A stretch of 39,710 nucleotides of DNA from Prevotella sp. (GTDB taxonomy: Bacteria > Bacteroidota > Bacteroidia > Bacteroidales > Bacteroidaceae), in NCBI GenBank assembly GCA_017554385.1, contig JAFZIL010000060.1, forward strand, positions 1 to 39,710. The letters are read 5' to 3'. The notes below the pieces were generated by a model. That model was not told the DNA's origin. It saw nothing but the letters and a program-made list of their open reading frames with translations, and did no database searches. The translations under genes and the position numbers were made by a program. Every line of letters begins with the position of its first letter. The first letter of the stretch is position 1. This document shows positions 1 to 8,154 of the stretch, one piece after another.

Positions 1-98
1 AAGTGAAGAGTGAAAAGTGAAGAGTGAAAAGTGAAGAGTGAAAAGTGAAGAGTGAAAAGTGAAGAGTGAAAAGTGAAGAGTGAAAAGTGAAGAGTGAA
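1..98. repeat. Heptanucleotide tandem repeat (14 units)
   Basis: Seven perfect copies of the 14-mer AAGTGAAGAGTGAA, i.e. two alternating 7-mers (AAGTGAA, GAGTGAA). It begins at the window edge, so its full length is unknown. The plus strand carries TGA in the repeat and the minus strand is stop-free. It is followed by ATTTGCTACCGC (101-112), a 12-mer found again behind a weaker heptad tract at 34189-34200. Confidence 0.95.
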
Positions 99-119
99 GA
101 ATTTGCTACCGCATTTTAA

Positions 120-536
120 ATGAAGAATGAGAATATGAAGAAAAAACTATTCAGTCTTACAGGCATGACCGTGCTGCTCTTTGCTGCCGTCATGTTCCAG
201 AGTGCGAAGCCCGACGAGGTGATGACCAAGGAAGACGGTATGACCGTTGTCAACACCACGACCCTCAGCAAGGACGTCATCGGTTATATGGACGCCACCC
301 CGCTGAAGATCTACATCAAGAAGGACAAGATCGAGAAGGTGGAGGCACTCAAGAATCAGGAGACACCGAAGTATTTCCTGCGTGTGAAGAAGCAGCTGCT
401 CGACAAGTGGAACGGCATGAAGGTCAACGATGCCCTGAAGGCCAACGTCGACGGTGTCACGGGTGCCACGATGTCGTCGGATGCTGTGAAGGAAAACATC
501 CGTCTCGGCCTTGAGTATTACAAGAAGCACAAGTAA
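120..536 (+). CDS. Small membrane-anchored FMN-binding domain protein
   Basis: A 138-residue protein with a hydrophobic N-terminal helix (about residues 10-26) and an extracytoplasmic domain ending in DGVTGATMSS (111-120), the motif of FMN-binding domains of the RnfG/NqrC type. In that family the Thr of the GAT motif (here T117) can carry covalent FMN attached by ApbE. The likely role is periplasmic electron transfer; the partner is not in the window. It is far shorter than RnfG or NqrC, so it is essentially a stand-alone FMN_bind domain. The start could be ATG 120 or ATG 135; the second leaves a neater lysine-rich n-region. Upstream lies only repeat DNA, downstream a strong terminator. The family call is fairly sure, the role is inferred. 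Confidence 0.85.
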   Translation: MKNENMKKKLFSLTGMTVLLFAAVMFQSAKPDEVMTKEDGMTVVNTTTLSKDVIGYMDATPLKIYIKKDKIEKVEALKNQETPKYFLRVKKQLLDKWNGMKVNDALKANVDGVTGATMSSDAVKENIRLGLEYYKKHK

Positions 537-547
537 CTTCAGAAGTT

Positions 548-577
548 CTTGCCTTGCAAGCGACCAAAGGTCGAGCG
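548..577. repeat. 30-base double-hairpin element, intergenic copy
   Basis: Two adjacent perfect small hairpins: CTTGC-CTT-GCAAG then CGACC-AAA-GGTCG, followed by AGCG. The same element (AGA in the second loop) occurs at 25614-25643, 25665-25694 and 27085-27114, all inside the large regulator gene. Confidence 0.85.
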
Positions 578-594
578 AGAAGAAGTTATAAGTC

Positions 595-630
595 AAAAGA
601 CCAGCACTCGGGAGCGAGTGCTGGTCTTTT
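595..630. terminator. Bidirectional intrinsic terminator
   Basis: A perfect 16-bp stem (595-610 with 615-630) with loop GGAG. It starts with AAAA and ends with TTTT, followed by more T-rich sequence, so it can work on both strands. It lies between the convergent FMN-binding and SusD genes. Confidence 0.85.
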
Positions 631-648
631 GCTTTTTGTGGAGATCTG

Positions 649-684
649 AAAAAAAAGATGCCGCGCCCCACGGCGCAGCATCTT
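649..684 (-). terminator. Terminator for the susC/susD operon
   Basis: A 13-bp stem with one mismatch (655-667 with 672-684, loop CCAC). On the minus strand it is followed by a run of T (complement of the A run 649-656). It lies 60 bases past the SusD stop. Confidence 0.75.
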
Positions 685-745
685 CAAAATACCAAAACAA
701 TTTATAATTATAACTAACTACTGATAGATTCAATACGTTTGAGGC

Positions 746-2551
746 TTACCAGCCAGGATTCTGCGTGATGCTGGGGTTCTGGTCCATCACTGAGATGGGG
801 TAGGGGAAGAGGCGGCACTTCTCTGTGAAGCCAACCTCGAATCCTGCATCCTTTGCCTCGTGGGTGTGTACGATGTAGAAGCGGCTGTTAGCCTCTGAGC
901 CATGCTCCCAAACCACGTTCTCGTCGGTCGACTTCACAGGACGGAACAGCTTGTCGAAGAGGTGAGGCACTGCCGAACCCTGCTTCTGCAGACGGGCGAT
1001 GCAAGCCTGGTCGTAAGCACTGTTGTCGAGCTTGCTCCAACGTAGGATATCCTGGAAGCGGCAGCCCTCGAACCACAGCTCATAGCTCTTCTCTTCCTTC
1101 AGCACGTCGAGTGTAGCAGCAGCGCTGATGGTCTTCGAACCTGCACGGCTCTGAATCATGTTGATGTAGGTCAGGGCAGTACCTGGGTCGCCAGTACGGA
1201 GGCAGCACTCTGCATAGTTGAGCAGTACCTCGGCATAGCGCATGACTATGATGTTGTTGAGACGGCCATTGTCGCCATACATGCCACCATCGTTACAGTC
1301 GCTGGCACGGAGAATGTGCTTGAAGCCGAGATAGAACGACTGACCATAGAGACCCTGACCGATATCGGAGATACCAATCTCGGTAGAAGCCTTCTTCTCT
1401 TCGAGCGACATGTTGTTGAGATTGTCATCAGCATATTTCATGCCCTCGATGCCGGAAGTCTGATAGACAGCGTCGTCGATGTGCATCATCGTTGCCTTGA
1501 AACGCTTGGAGTCACCGTCGTTTTCGTGGAAGGCTATGCCATACCACTCAGGAATACCGATGGAACCCCATCCGTCGATACCGCAGTACTTGTTGGCAGG
1601 ATTCACCTTGAAGTTACCGGCACGCCAGTTGAAGCAGTTGGCTTCCATCCAAGTAGAGTGGACACCTACGCCCGTCCACCAGTCGGCAGCAGGATTGTAC
1701 TCGAGGTTGCACTCGAAAATCTTCTCAGGGCAACCATCGCCCTCTACATGGAAGAGGTTAGCGAAATCATCGCCCGAGACCAGTGCATACTTGCCAGAGT
1801 CTATGACTTTCTTCAGGGCGGTCTTGGCACCGGCGAAATCGCCAGCGAACATCAAAGCCTTACCTGCGAGAGCGTTGGCAAAGCCCTTTGTCACGCGGTA
1901 TGCACCCTTCTTGTCGGCAGTGTTTGCACGCTCTGTCAAGTCGGCTTCGGCCTCCTGACACTCCTTGGCCACCCACTCATAGTACTCCTGTTGGGTCTTC
2001 TCGCCGTTGGGCACCAGAACGTCGGCATCGATGGGATGCTCAACGAAAGGCGGCTGGCCCCAGTAGCATGCAAGCAGGAAGTAGTTATAGGCACGAAGCA
2101 CCCTGGCCTCGGCAATGGCCTGCTTCTGGAACTTGGTTTTTGCATCCTTGAAGTTGTCAATCAGGAGGTTAGCCTTGTAGATGGGGAAGTAGAGGAACCT
2201 GTAGTGATAGTCGATGGCCTCAGGTGTGTGCTTGTAACGGAACTCGTCGACCGATCCGCCAAACTCATGGTCACCATAGTTACCACCACCGTAGTTCACA
2301 TCGTCGCCAGCGTGGTTGGCCATCACCTTTGCAGGAGTATAGATGCCAGGTCCATCACCGTTTCCACGACTCTCTGTGTAGAGTGTAAAGCTTTCGTAGG
2401 TGGCTGCTAGTGCAGCTTCGCAGTCAGCGTCGTTTTCGTAGAATGAGGGAATATCGGTAGCACCTTTCTGTTCGATGTCGAGTTGATCCTCACATGATGT
2501 CAATGCGACGCCCGAAACCAGCGCAAGCATTGGGATGATTATCTTTTTCAT
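746..2551 (-). CDS. SusD/RagB-family glycan-binding lipoprotein
   Basis: A 601-residue outer-membrane lipoprotein. The signal peptide ends in a lipobox, LTSC, with the lipidated Cys at residue 20. The N-terminal half has the SusD helical (TPR-like) pattern, including the conserved stretch ARVLRAYNYFLLACYWG, and the C-terminal part has RYAEVLLNYAECCLRTGDP and LWFEGCRFQDILRW, all hallmarks of the RagB/SusD family. SusD proteins sit on the cell surface as a lid on their SusC transporter and capture oligosaccharides. It lies 52 bases downstream of SusC on the same strand, so it is the second gene of that operon. The sugar bound cannot be read from the sequence; rhamnogalacturonan fragments are inferred from the neighbours. 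The call is very sure. Confidence 0.97.
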   Translation of the reverse strand: MKKIIIPMLALVSGVALTSCEDQLDIEQKGATDIPSFYENDADCEAALAATYESFTLYTESRGNGDGPGIYTPAKVMANHAGDDVNYGGGNYGDHEFGGSVDEFRYKHTPEAIDYHYRFLYFPIYKANLLIDNFKDAKTKFQKQAIAEARVLRAYNYFLLACYWGQPPFVEHPIDADVLVPNGEKTQQEYYEWVAKECQEAEADLTERANTADKKGAYRVTKGFANALAGKALMFAGDFAGAKTALKKVIDSGKYALVSGDDFANLFHVEGDGCPEKIFECNLEYNPAADWWTGVGVHSTWMEANCFNWRAGNFKVNPANKYCGIDGWGSIGIPEWYGIAFHENDGDSKRFKATMMHIDDAVYQTSGIEGMKYADDNLNNMSLEEKKASTEIGISDIGQGLYGQSFYLGFKHILRASDCNDGGMYGDNGRLNNIIVMRYAEVLLNYAECCLRTGDPGTALTYINMIQSRAGSKTISAAATLDVLKEEKSYELWFEGCRFQDILRWSKLDNSAYDQACIARLQKQGSAVPHLFDKLFRPVKSTDENVVWEHGSEANSRFYIVHTHEAKDAGFEVGFTEKCRLFPYPISVMDQNPSITQNPGW

Positions 2552-2603
2552 ATTCTTTTTCGTTTTTCTGTTATCAATTATCTATCTTCAATCCTCAATC
2601 AAT

Positions 2604-5600
2604 TTAGAATGTAACATTCAAACCGAAGACAACCTTCTTAGAGGTGGGATAGGTACCATTGTCGAAGCCACGGGCCGAAACGGTTTCAGTAACCTTGAGC
2701 GAGGAGCAGGCCTCGGGATCGGCACCAGGATAGTTGGTAATGGTGAAGAAATCGTCGAGCGATACAGAGACACGGAGGTTGTTGATGAACACCTTCTTCG
2801 TCAGCTCAGCGGGAATGGTATAACCCAGCTGAATCTGCTTGAACTTGAAGTAGTTGCCACTGAACACGGCAGCGTCAGAGCTGAAGAACGTCCAGTCGGT
2901 AGCCACGGTCTTCATGTCAGGATACTTGCTGTTGTCGCCTGCCTGGCGCCAAGAGTCCTTCCAGTAGGTGTTGATACCGTTGATTTGCGAACGGTCGGCC
3001 GAAACCATCAGGTTGTAGATCTTGCTGCCAGCCGAACCAGTACCGAACACGGTGAAGTCGAAGCCTTTGTACTCAAGGTTCAGGGTGATACCATAGGTGA
3101 ACGAAGGAATGGCCGATCCCAGATCCTGCTGGTCGTCCTCTGTGGGAGCACCAGTAATGTTACCATCCTTGTCATAGTACTGAGCCTTACCAGTTGCTGG
3201 GTCTACACCTGCATATTTCCATCCACGGAAGTACCAGATCTCATGTCCCGGCTCGAAGTAGGGAGCCAGCTTGTTGTTGAAGCCGCTGATGCCGTCGCCC
3301 TTCATACGAGGCAGGGCCGAGTTCAGCTTCTGCACCTCGTTTTTCAGGGTCGAGAAGTTGGTGTTGACGCCATACTTCAGGTCGCCGATATGGTCGCGCC
3401 ATCCGATTTCAACGTCAATACCGGTGTTGAGCACCTCACCCGAGTTGACCGTTGCAGAGCCGAAACCGAGCTCAGGCAGCGGAGTGATGGGAATCAGGAG
3501 GTCCTTCGTGGTTTTGCGATACCAGTCGAAGCCTACCGACAGACGGTTGCTGAGGAAGCGTGCGTCGAGACCGAAGTCGAGCTGCTCAGAGGTCTCCCAA
3601 GTCAGGTTGGGGTTAGAAATCTTGTTGGGAGCTGCACCTGTGATGGTAGCATCACCGAAACTGTAGTAACCACCTATGCTGATGGTGGGCAGATACTGGT
3701 AGTCTCTGAGTATATTGACGTTACCATTGCGACCCCATGATCCGCGGAGCTTCAGGAAGGATACAAGGTCTTCGCTAACAGCGTCCTTGAAGAACTTCTC
3801 GTTGCTAAGCACCCAACCTGCAGAGATTGAGGGGAAGGTACCCCAGCGGTTCGAGTCAGAGAGTTTCGACGAGTCGAAAGCATCACGACGGATATTGAAC
3901 TGCAGGAAGTAACGACCGTCATAGTTGTAGCTGATACGTCCGAAATAGGAGAGCTCAGTATTATCAGTGGGTGCGAGATATCCGTTCTTCTTCAGGTGGG
4001 CAATACCATTGTCGTTCAGGTATTCCATGTAGCGATAGTTGGGAGCTGCATCACCCTTCAGGATCTGCTTAGTATCTGAAGATGTGATAGCGGTGTTGTC
4101 CGTATGAGTCTTTGCAAACGACATACCGGCCATAGCACCGATGCTGTGCTTACCAAATTCTTTGTTGAAGTTCACGAAGTTCTCCCACTGGTAGTAGAGA
4201 CCAGCATTGGTAGCAGCAGAGATAGAATAGCTGCTGCTCTGAGCCATTGTCGACAGCCACCAAGGCTGGCTATAGTCATGACTGTTGCTCTGAGAGATAC
4301 GATAGCCGAGACGTGAGGTGTAGGTCAGCCAGCTGACGGGACTGAAGTCGGCAGACAGCGTACCACGTACGGTGATACCCTCGCTCTTACCGTTCTGACG
4401 GTCGCGCATGGCCAGGGGGTTACCCGTTGCATCCTCAATATACTTTGAGGTGCCATACCAGATGGGGTTGGCGTCGGTATAGCCGGGAGCAGTCATCACA
4501 TTGCCGTGATTGGCCAGGTCGGGATCGATCCAGCGGTTCTTCATATTCTTACCCATGTCGTCGAGACTGTAGACGTAGGCCGGGGTGAGCGGGTCGATAG
4601 AGCAGACGGAGTTGAGGAACGACTGATAGCCACCAGCCACTTCCTTTTTCTCCCATTTCTCGACGGAGGTGTTGCTGGTCACTTTCAACCAGTTATAAAT
4701 CTGATAGTCGGCATTCACCTGTGCAGTGAAGCGCTTGTAGACGTCCTTGTTGCCCTTGACAATACCGTCGTTGTCGACGATGCCGAGGCCCGCAAGGAAG
4801 TGGCCCTTCTGGTTACCACCCTGCACGGTGATGTTGTGCTGCATGCTCCAGCTGGTATCGAATACCTCGTCGTACCAGTCGGTGTCAAGTGTCTTGCCAC
4901 CGTAGGCATTGGCCTTCACCATCTCGTCGGTGAGGTTGCCGATGTACTTCTGATACTCAATGTAGTCGGCAGCATTGAACAGGTCGGCCTTCTTACCAAG
5001 CGACTGGCTGGCAGCCTTCAGGCTATATGACACCTGAGCCTTGCCTCCGCTCTCTGCACCGCTCTTCGTGGTGATCAGCACGACACCGTTACCTGCCTGT
5101 GCACCATAGATGGCAGCCGAGGCAGCGTCTTTCAGAATCTCCATCGACTCAATCATCGTGGGGTCGAGGTACTGGATGTTGTCGACTTTCAGACCGTCGA
5201 CGATGAGCAGCGGGCTCAGGTTACCGGAGTTCGACGAATAACCACGCACGCGAATCTCGGCAGCCGTACCAGGCGAACCGCTATTAATAATCTGTACGCC
5301 CGTAACCTTACCTTGCAGAGCCGAACCGGCATCAGTCGTGCTCAGGTTCTTGATGGCATCGCCATTGATAGAAGCAACGGCGCCCGAGAGGTCGCTCTTC
5401 TTCTGGACACCATAACCGATGACCACCACGTCGTCAAGACGGTTGGCATCTTCCTGCATCACGATAAGGAGGTTGTCGCGGCCACCAATGTTCACTCGCT
5501 GAGTGATGTAGCCGATGTACGAGATCATCAGTTGACCATTCTGGTTGGCATTAACGCTGAATTTACCGTTTACGTCAGTAACGGCTCCTCCTTTCGTTCC

Positions 5601-5750
5601 CACCACTTTCACCGATGCACCGATAACGGGTTCACCGGCCTGGTCCTTCACCGTTCCTTTGACGATGCTCTGAGCCAATGCTCCAAGAGGGAGCAAACAG
5701 AGCAGGAACAAAAGTGCTAATGGCTTTCGTAACGATTTGAATTTACTCAT
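2604..5750 (-). CDS. SusC/RagA-family TonB-dependent outer-membrane transporter
   Basis: A 1048-residue protein with a signal peptide (about 1-26, ending GALA|Q), a carboxypeptidase-D-regulatory-like Ig fold (about 28-100, VKGTVKDQAGEPVIGASV), a TonB-box-like DDVVVIGYG (106-114), a plug domain (about 115-235, with VLITTKSG near its end) and a 22-strand barrel ending in aromatic VTF. The length is normal for the family. It imports oligosaccharides through the outer membrane using TonB energy, with the SusD protein as lid. It is the first gene of the operon; the 52-base gap to SusD holds a degenerate 7-base-period stretch (about 2573-2600). Regulation is probably by the HTCS-type regulators at 24.9-31.4 kb; candidate operators lie just upstream (5811-5944). 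The call is very sure; the substrate is inferred. Confidence 0.98.
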   Translation of the reverse strand: MSKFKSLRKPLALLFLLCLLPLGALAQSIVKGTVKDQAGEPVIGASVKVVGTKGGAVTDVNGKFSVNANQNGQLMISYIGYITQRVNIGGRDNLLIVMQEDANRLDDVVVIGYGVQKKSDLSGAVASINGDAIKNLSTTDAGSALQGKVTGVQIINSGSPGTAAEIRVRGYSSNSGNLSPLLIVDGLKVDNIQYLDPTMIESMEILKDAASAAIYGAQAGNGVVLITTKSGAESGGKAQVSYSLKAASQSLGKKADLFNAADYIEYQKYIGNLTDEMVKANAYGGKTLDTDWYDEVFDTSWSMQHNITVQGGNQKGHFLAGLGIVDNDGIVKGNKDVYKRFTAQVNADYQIYNWLKVTSNTSVEKWEKKEVAGGYQSFLNSVCSIDPLTPAYVYSLDDMGKNMKNRWIDPDLANHGNVMTAPGYTDANPIWYGTSKYIEDATGNPLAMRDRQNGKSEGITVRGTLSADFSPVSWLTYTSRLGYRISQSNSHDYSQPWWLSTMAQSSSYSISAATNAGLYYQWENFVNFNKEFGKHSIGAMAGMSFAKTHTDNTAITSSDTKQILKGDAAPNYRYMEYLNDNGIAHLKKNGYLAPTDNTELSYFGRISYNYDGRYFLQFNIRRDAFDSSKLSDSNRWGTFPSISAGWVLSNEKFFKDAVSEDLVSFLKLRGSWGRNGNVNILRDYQYLPTISIGGYYSFGDATITGAAPNKISNPNLTWETSEQLDFGLDARFLSNRLSVGFDWYRKTTKDLLIPITPLPELGFGSATVNSGEVLNTGIDVEIGWRDHIGDLKYGVNTNFSTLKNEVQKLNSALPRMKGDGISGFNNKLAPYFEPGHEIWYFRGWKYAGVDPATGKAQYYDKDGNITGAPTEDDQQDLGSAIPSFTYGITLNLEYKGFDFTVFGTGSAGSKIYNLMVSADRSQINGINTYWKDSWRQAGDNSKYPDMKTVATDWTFFSSDAAVFSGNYFKFKQIQLGYTIPAELTKKVFINNLRVSVSLDDFFTITNYPGADPEACSSLKVTETVSARGFDNGTYPTSKKVVFGLNVTF

Positions 5751-5810
5751 ACTTTTAGTTTTTTAGATAAATGGTTATTATTTGGTAGGTTAATTGTTAT
5801 ATCGAAACGA

Positions 5811-5855
5811 CGGCTGTTGATTAATACACGGCTGTTGATTAATATATGTTGATTA
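5811..5855. promoter_or_regulatory. Direct repeats upstream of susC, candidate operator
   Basis: CGGCTGTTGATTAATA occurs twice exactly (5811-5826, 5829-5844; 18-base spacing) and its core TGTTGATTA a third time at 5847-5855. They lie 60-105 bases before the SusC start. Direct repeats are what an AraC-type HTCS DNA-binding domain could read, but binding is inferred only. Confidence 0.45.
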
Positions 5856-5910
5856 TGGTTGACATCTTTTTATTAAAGGTGGTTAATCAAGGTTACATTC
5901 GTATGTCCGA

Positions 5911-5944
5911 AATTTGTCGCGAAATTAGTTGAAATCGTTTCAAC
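5911..5944. promoter_or_regulatory. Two adjacent palindromes, candidate operator
   Basis: AATTT-GTCGCG-AAATT (5911-5926) is followed after one base by GTTGAAA-TCG-TTTCAAC (5928-5944), a perfect 7-bp inverted repeat. They are placed in the divergent promoter region. No regulator can be assigned. Confidence 0.35.
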
Positions 5945-6152
5945 ACCTTTGTTCTTATGTCGCATTTGTTTTTCCGTAGGTTGCAAGGTGGTGGTGGTTG
6001 CACTTTTCTATTTGTTGTGATACAAACGAAAAAAGATAATATACAAAAGGAATCATCGCCGGTAGGCTTATGCTGATGTCCCAAATCTAAAAATTGTACA
6101 AATCTACCAGCATTCGTATCATTGTCAATCATTCCGTTGCCCATTCCCGCAC

Positions 6153-6160
6153 TACCTTTG
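6153..6160 (+). promoter_or_regulatory. Promoter -7 box for the 6203 gene
   Basis: TACCTTTG fits the Bacteroidetes -7 consensus TAnnTTTG and lies 42 bases before the start codon. No good TTTG -33 box is seen at about 20 bases upstream. Confidence 0.4.
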
Positions 6161-6202
6161 CCAACGAAAATTAACTGATTCTCAAAATAACAAAAAACTG
6201 CA

Positions 6203-7756
6203 ATGTCAAAAACTACTTTTATCAAAACAATAATCCTCGCAGCAGGGATGCACTTTGTTGGGAGTGCTGTGTGGGCGCAGACAACCCGTACTTGGAATTT
6301 TACTGACAACACCAAGTGGAGCACTATTGCTGCCAGTGAGAATTCTGTATATTATGCAACAGATGGAAGTGTTTCGGATGCTACCGCATTTGATGCCTCA
6401 ACATCTATATGTATGCAAGCAACAAATGGTTTCACTTATTTTACAGACCATTATGATTTTGGTGGCCATTCTACGTCGACAGGATCAGGAAGTCCTGACA
6501 AAGACTATATGAGCATTGTGGTGCCAGCAGAATACACTTTGACGATAAATGGTGGCTTGGTCTATAGCAACACTCAAAGTAATGCTTTAAATATAATGGT
6601 TGGTGGTGTAATAAAAGTTGGCTATGGTTCAACCGATTATACAGACCTCGTATATGCAAATCATACGGGTTCCGCCGTTACAGCTTATATTTATACTCCA
6701 TCTGTAAATACCGGAAGACGCATAAATATTAAAACTATTACACTAACCAGTGGAATAGAAACGCAGACTGCTATAACTGGCAATACTTCATGGGACTTTA
6801 CCAAAAGGAATTATACCGCAAATTATGATGGTACAATAATCGATAATATCTATTTGGGTAATGGTGTTCAGCAAGTAAGCAATTCGTCTATAAGGTTTGG
6901 AGGCACTGGAAATCCATCAGCAAGTAATGATTATACCGTACAGATAAAGATTCCAGCAAATCAGGCTATAGGTTTGCTATTCAATATGGGCGGTTCAAAT
7001 GGTAGGAAGTCATATTTAACTGATGGAACAAGTACTTTGTGTGAAATTAATGCAGGGAATGGCAGCAAAGATGTAACCGTAAGTCTTGTCCCTTCAGTGA
7101 ATGAACGTACACTTTATTTCTATAATAGTAATTACCATAGTGATTATGGTTGGATTAAATATCTTTACGTTTACACCAAACAGACAGTAAGCATAGGCAG
7201 CACTGGCTGGGCTACGCTCTACACGCCTTGTGCTCTTGACTTCTCAGGAACAGGCCTTACTGCATACACAGCAACCTGTTCAGAGGCCACGGTGACGCTG
7301 ACGGAGGTTAGTAATGTACCTGCAGGTACAGGTGTGGTGTTGAAAGGAACTCCTAATACTTCTTACGACATACCTGTGACTGGAAGTTCCTCAACGGAAA
7401 AAGGACATCTGACAGGTGCTTTCCTGACAGCGACTGCTTACAATGCATTTACTGATCCTGAATACACCATCTATGTACTAACTCCCGTAAACGATGGAGC
7501 TGGTGTTCAGTTCAATCCTGTAACCAGTGGTTCGATCGCTGCAGGAAAGGCATTCTTGAAGATTAATGGTGGTGCTTCGGCTCTTTCTCGTCCTCTGAAT
7601 GTTGTGTTTGCTAATGAGACAACCTCTATAAGTGAAAAGGGAATGGTGAAGGCTGAAAATGCTACCACTCATTATTACGACCTACAGGGCCGCCGTGTGG
7701 CCCAGCCTATAAAGGGACTGTATATAGTAAATGGTAAAAAGGTAATCATCAAATAA
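6203..7756 (+). CDS. Secreted surface protein with type IX secretion-like C-terminal tail
   Basis: A 517-residue protein with a signal peptide (1-25, ending AVWA|Q). The N-terminal two thirds are beta-rich, with two TW(N/D)FT blocks (TRTWNFTD near 29, TSWDFTKR near 196) that look like two related beta-sandwich modules. Residues about 330-475 form a second module (TGWATLYTP, LTAYTATC, VPAGTGVVLKG, SGSIAAGKAFL) repeated almost motif for motif in the protein at 31976-34288. The end, YYDLQGRRV then KGLYIVNGKKV, resembles type IX secretion tails. No catalytic motif was recognised, so binding or adhesion is possible. Base composition looks more AT-rich than the enzymes around it. It is followed 19 bases later by a tiny acidic protein. 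Surface location is inferred from the tail. Confidence 0.85.
   Translation: MSKTTFIKTIILAAGMHFVGSAVWAQTTRTWNFTDNTKWSTIAASENSVYYATDGSVSDATAFDASTSICMQATNGFTYFTDHYDFGGHSTSTGSGSPDKDYMSIVVPAEYTLTINGGLVYSNTQSNALNIMVGGVIKVGYGSTDYTDLVYANHTGSAVTAYIYTPSVNTGRRINIKTITLTSGIETQTAITGNTSWDFTKRNYTANYDGTIIDNIYLGNGVQQVSNSSIRFGGTGNPSASNDYTVQIKIPANQAIGLLFNMGGSNGRKSYLTDGTSTLCEINAGNGSKDVTVSLVPSVNERTLYFYNSNYHSDYGWIKYLYVYTKQTVSIGSTGWATLYTPCALDFSGTGLTAYTATCSEATVTLTEVSNVPAGTGVVLKGTPNTSYDIPVTGSSSTEKGHLTGAFLTATAYNAFTDPEYTIYVLTPVNDGAGVQFNPVTSGSIAAGKAFLKINGGASALSRPLNVVFANETTSISEKGMVKAENATTHYYDLQGRRVAQPIKGLYIVNGKKVIIK
7632..7659. repeat. Degenerate heptads at the C-terminal-tail junction
   Basis: Four in-frame 7-mers (GTGAAAA, GGGAATG, GTGAAGG, CTGAAAA) encode the linker between the last beta module and the secretion tail, followed by TGCTACC. 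The same construction occurs at 34161-34200. Confidence 0.5.
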
Positions 7757-7775
7757 ACATAGGAGGAAATAGAAT

Positions 7776-7940
7776 ATGAAAAAGACATATATCAAGCCCA
7801 CAACGAGTCTGTTCGAGATTAAAGGAAAGCAGGCATTGCTACAAGCTTCTTATAATAAAAGTCTCGGTACGACTGGCGTTGATGGAAGTGCTGCTCTTTC
7901 CCGTGGCGGCGATGACTTCTGGGACGATGATGAGGAATAA
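7776..7940 (+). CDS. Small acidic-tailed protein (MKKxYxxP family), 54 aa
   Basis: ATG 7776 to TAA 7940 encodes 54 residues beginning MKKTYIKP and ending ALSRGGDDFWDDDEE. It has a clear Shine-Dalgarno-like AGGAGG (7761-7766) nine bases before the ATG, which is unusual in this phylum, and a terminator 50 bases downstream. It resembles the 58-residue protein at 34352-34528 (MKKIYQNP, VDG, SSALSRGGFWEDD) and, more loosely, the 66-residue protein at 12321-12521. All three directly follow a large secreted tail protein. There is no signal peptide or Cys. The basic start, variable middle and acidic Trp-containing end suggest a binding or precursor peptide, but the function is unknown. That it is a real gene is supported by the conserved pattern and the ribosome site. 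Confidence 0.75.
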   Translation: MKKTYIKPTTSLFEIKGKQALLQASYNKSLGTTGVDGSAALSRGGDDFWDDDEE

Positions 7941-7991
7941 TCATAAATGAGTAGTTTTAGTTATAGTATTGTTAGTGACTTTTTTATCGTA

Positions 7992-8033
7992 GTGCGACAG
8001 TGTCCGAGATGGATTCTGTCGCACCTTTTTTTT
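7992..8033 (+). terminator. Intrinsic terminator
   Basis: The stem GTGCGACAG (7992-8000) pairs with CTGTCGCAC (8016-8024), followed by eight T. It ends the 6203-7940 transcription unit. Confidence 0.85.
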
Positions 8034-8115
8034 GTGACCGTCGCAAAAGAGGGAGAATTGTACTCTATTACAAGAAAACGAACGAAATGACAGGGTAAAA
8101 AGACTCCAATTGATG

Positions 8116-8123
8116 TATTTTTG
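8116..8123 (+). promoter_or_regulatory. Promoter -7 box for the esterase gene
   Basis: TATTTTTG fits TAnnTTTG and is followed 31 bases later by ATG 8155. The -33 region is not a good match. Confidence 0.45.
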
Positions 8124-8154
8124 TGGTCAGAACAAACAAATATAACGAAAAGAC

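Larger units (their letters stand above)
5751..6202. other. Divergent intergenic regulatory region
   Basis: About 450 bases between the divergent SusC operon and the secreted-protein gene at 6203. It holds no convincing gene: open frames here are short and lack coding character. It contains direct repeats (5811-5855), two adjacent palindromes (5911-5944) and a plus-strand promoter box (6153-6160). Confidence 0.7.

Noticed and set aside
1-98. Possible CRISPR array
   Set aside because: Units are 7/14 bases in perfect tandem without spacers, and no cas genes are near.
7776-7940. Small acidic protein as a modified-peptide (RiPP) precursor
   Set aside because: The leader/core look is suggestive, but no maturation enzyme, dedicated protease or exporter is encoded nearby, so this is not claimed.
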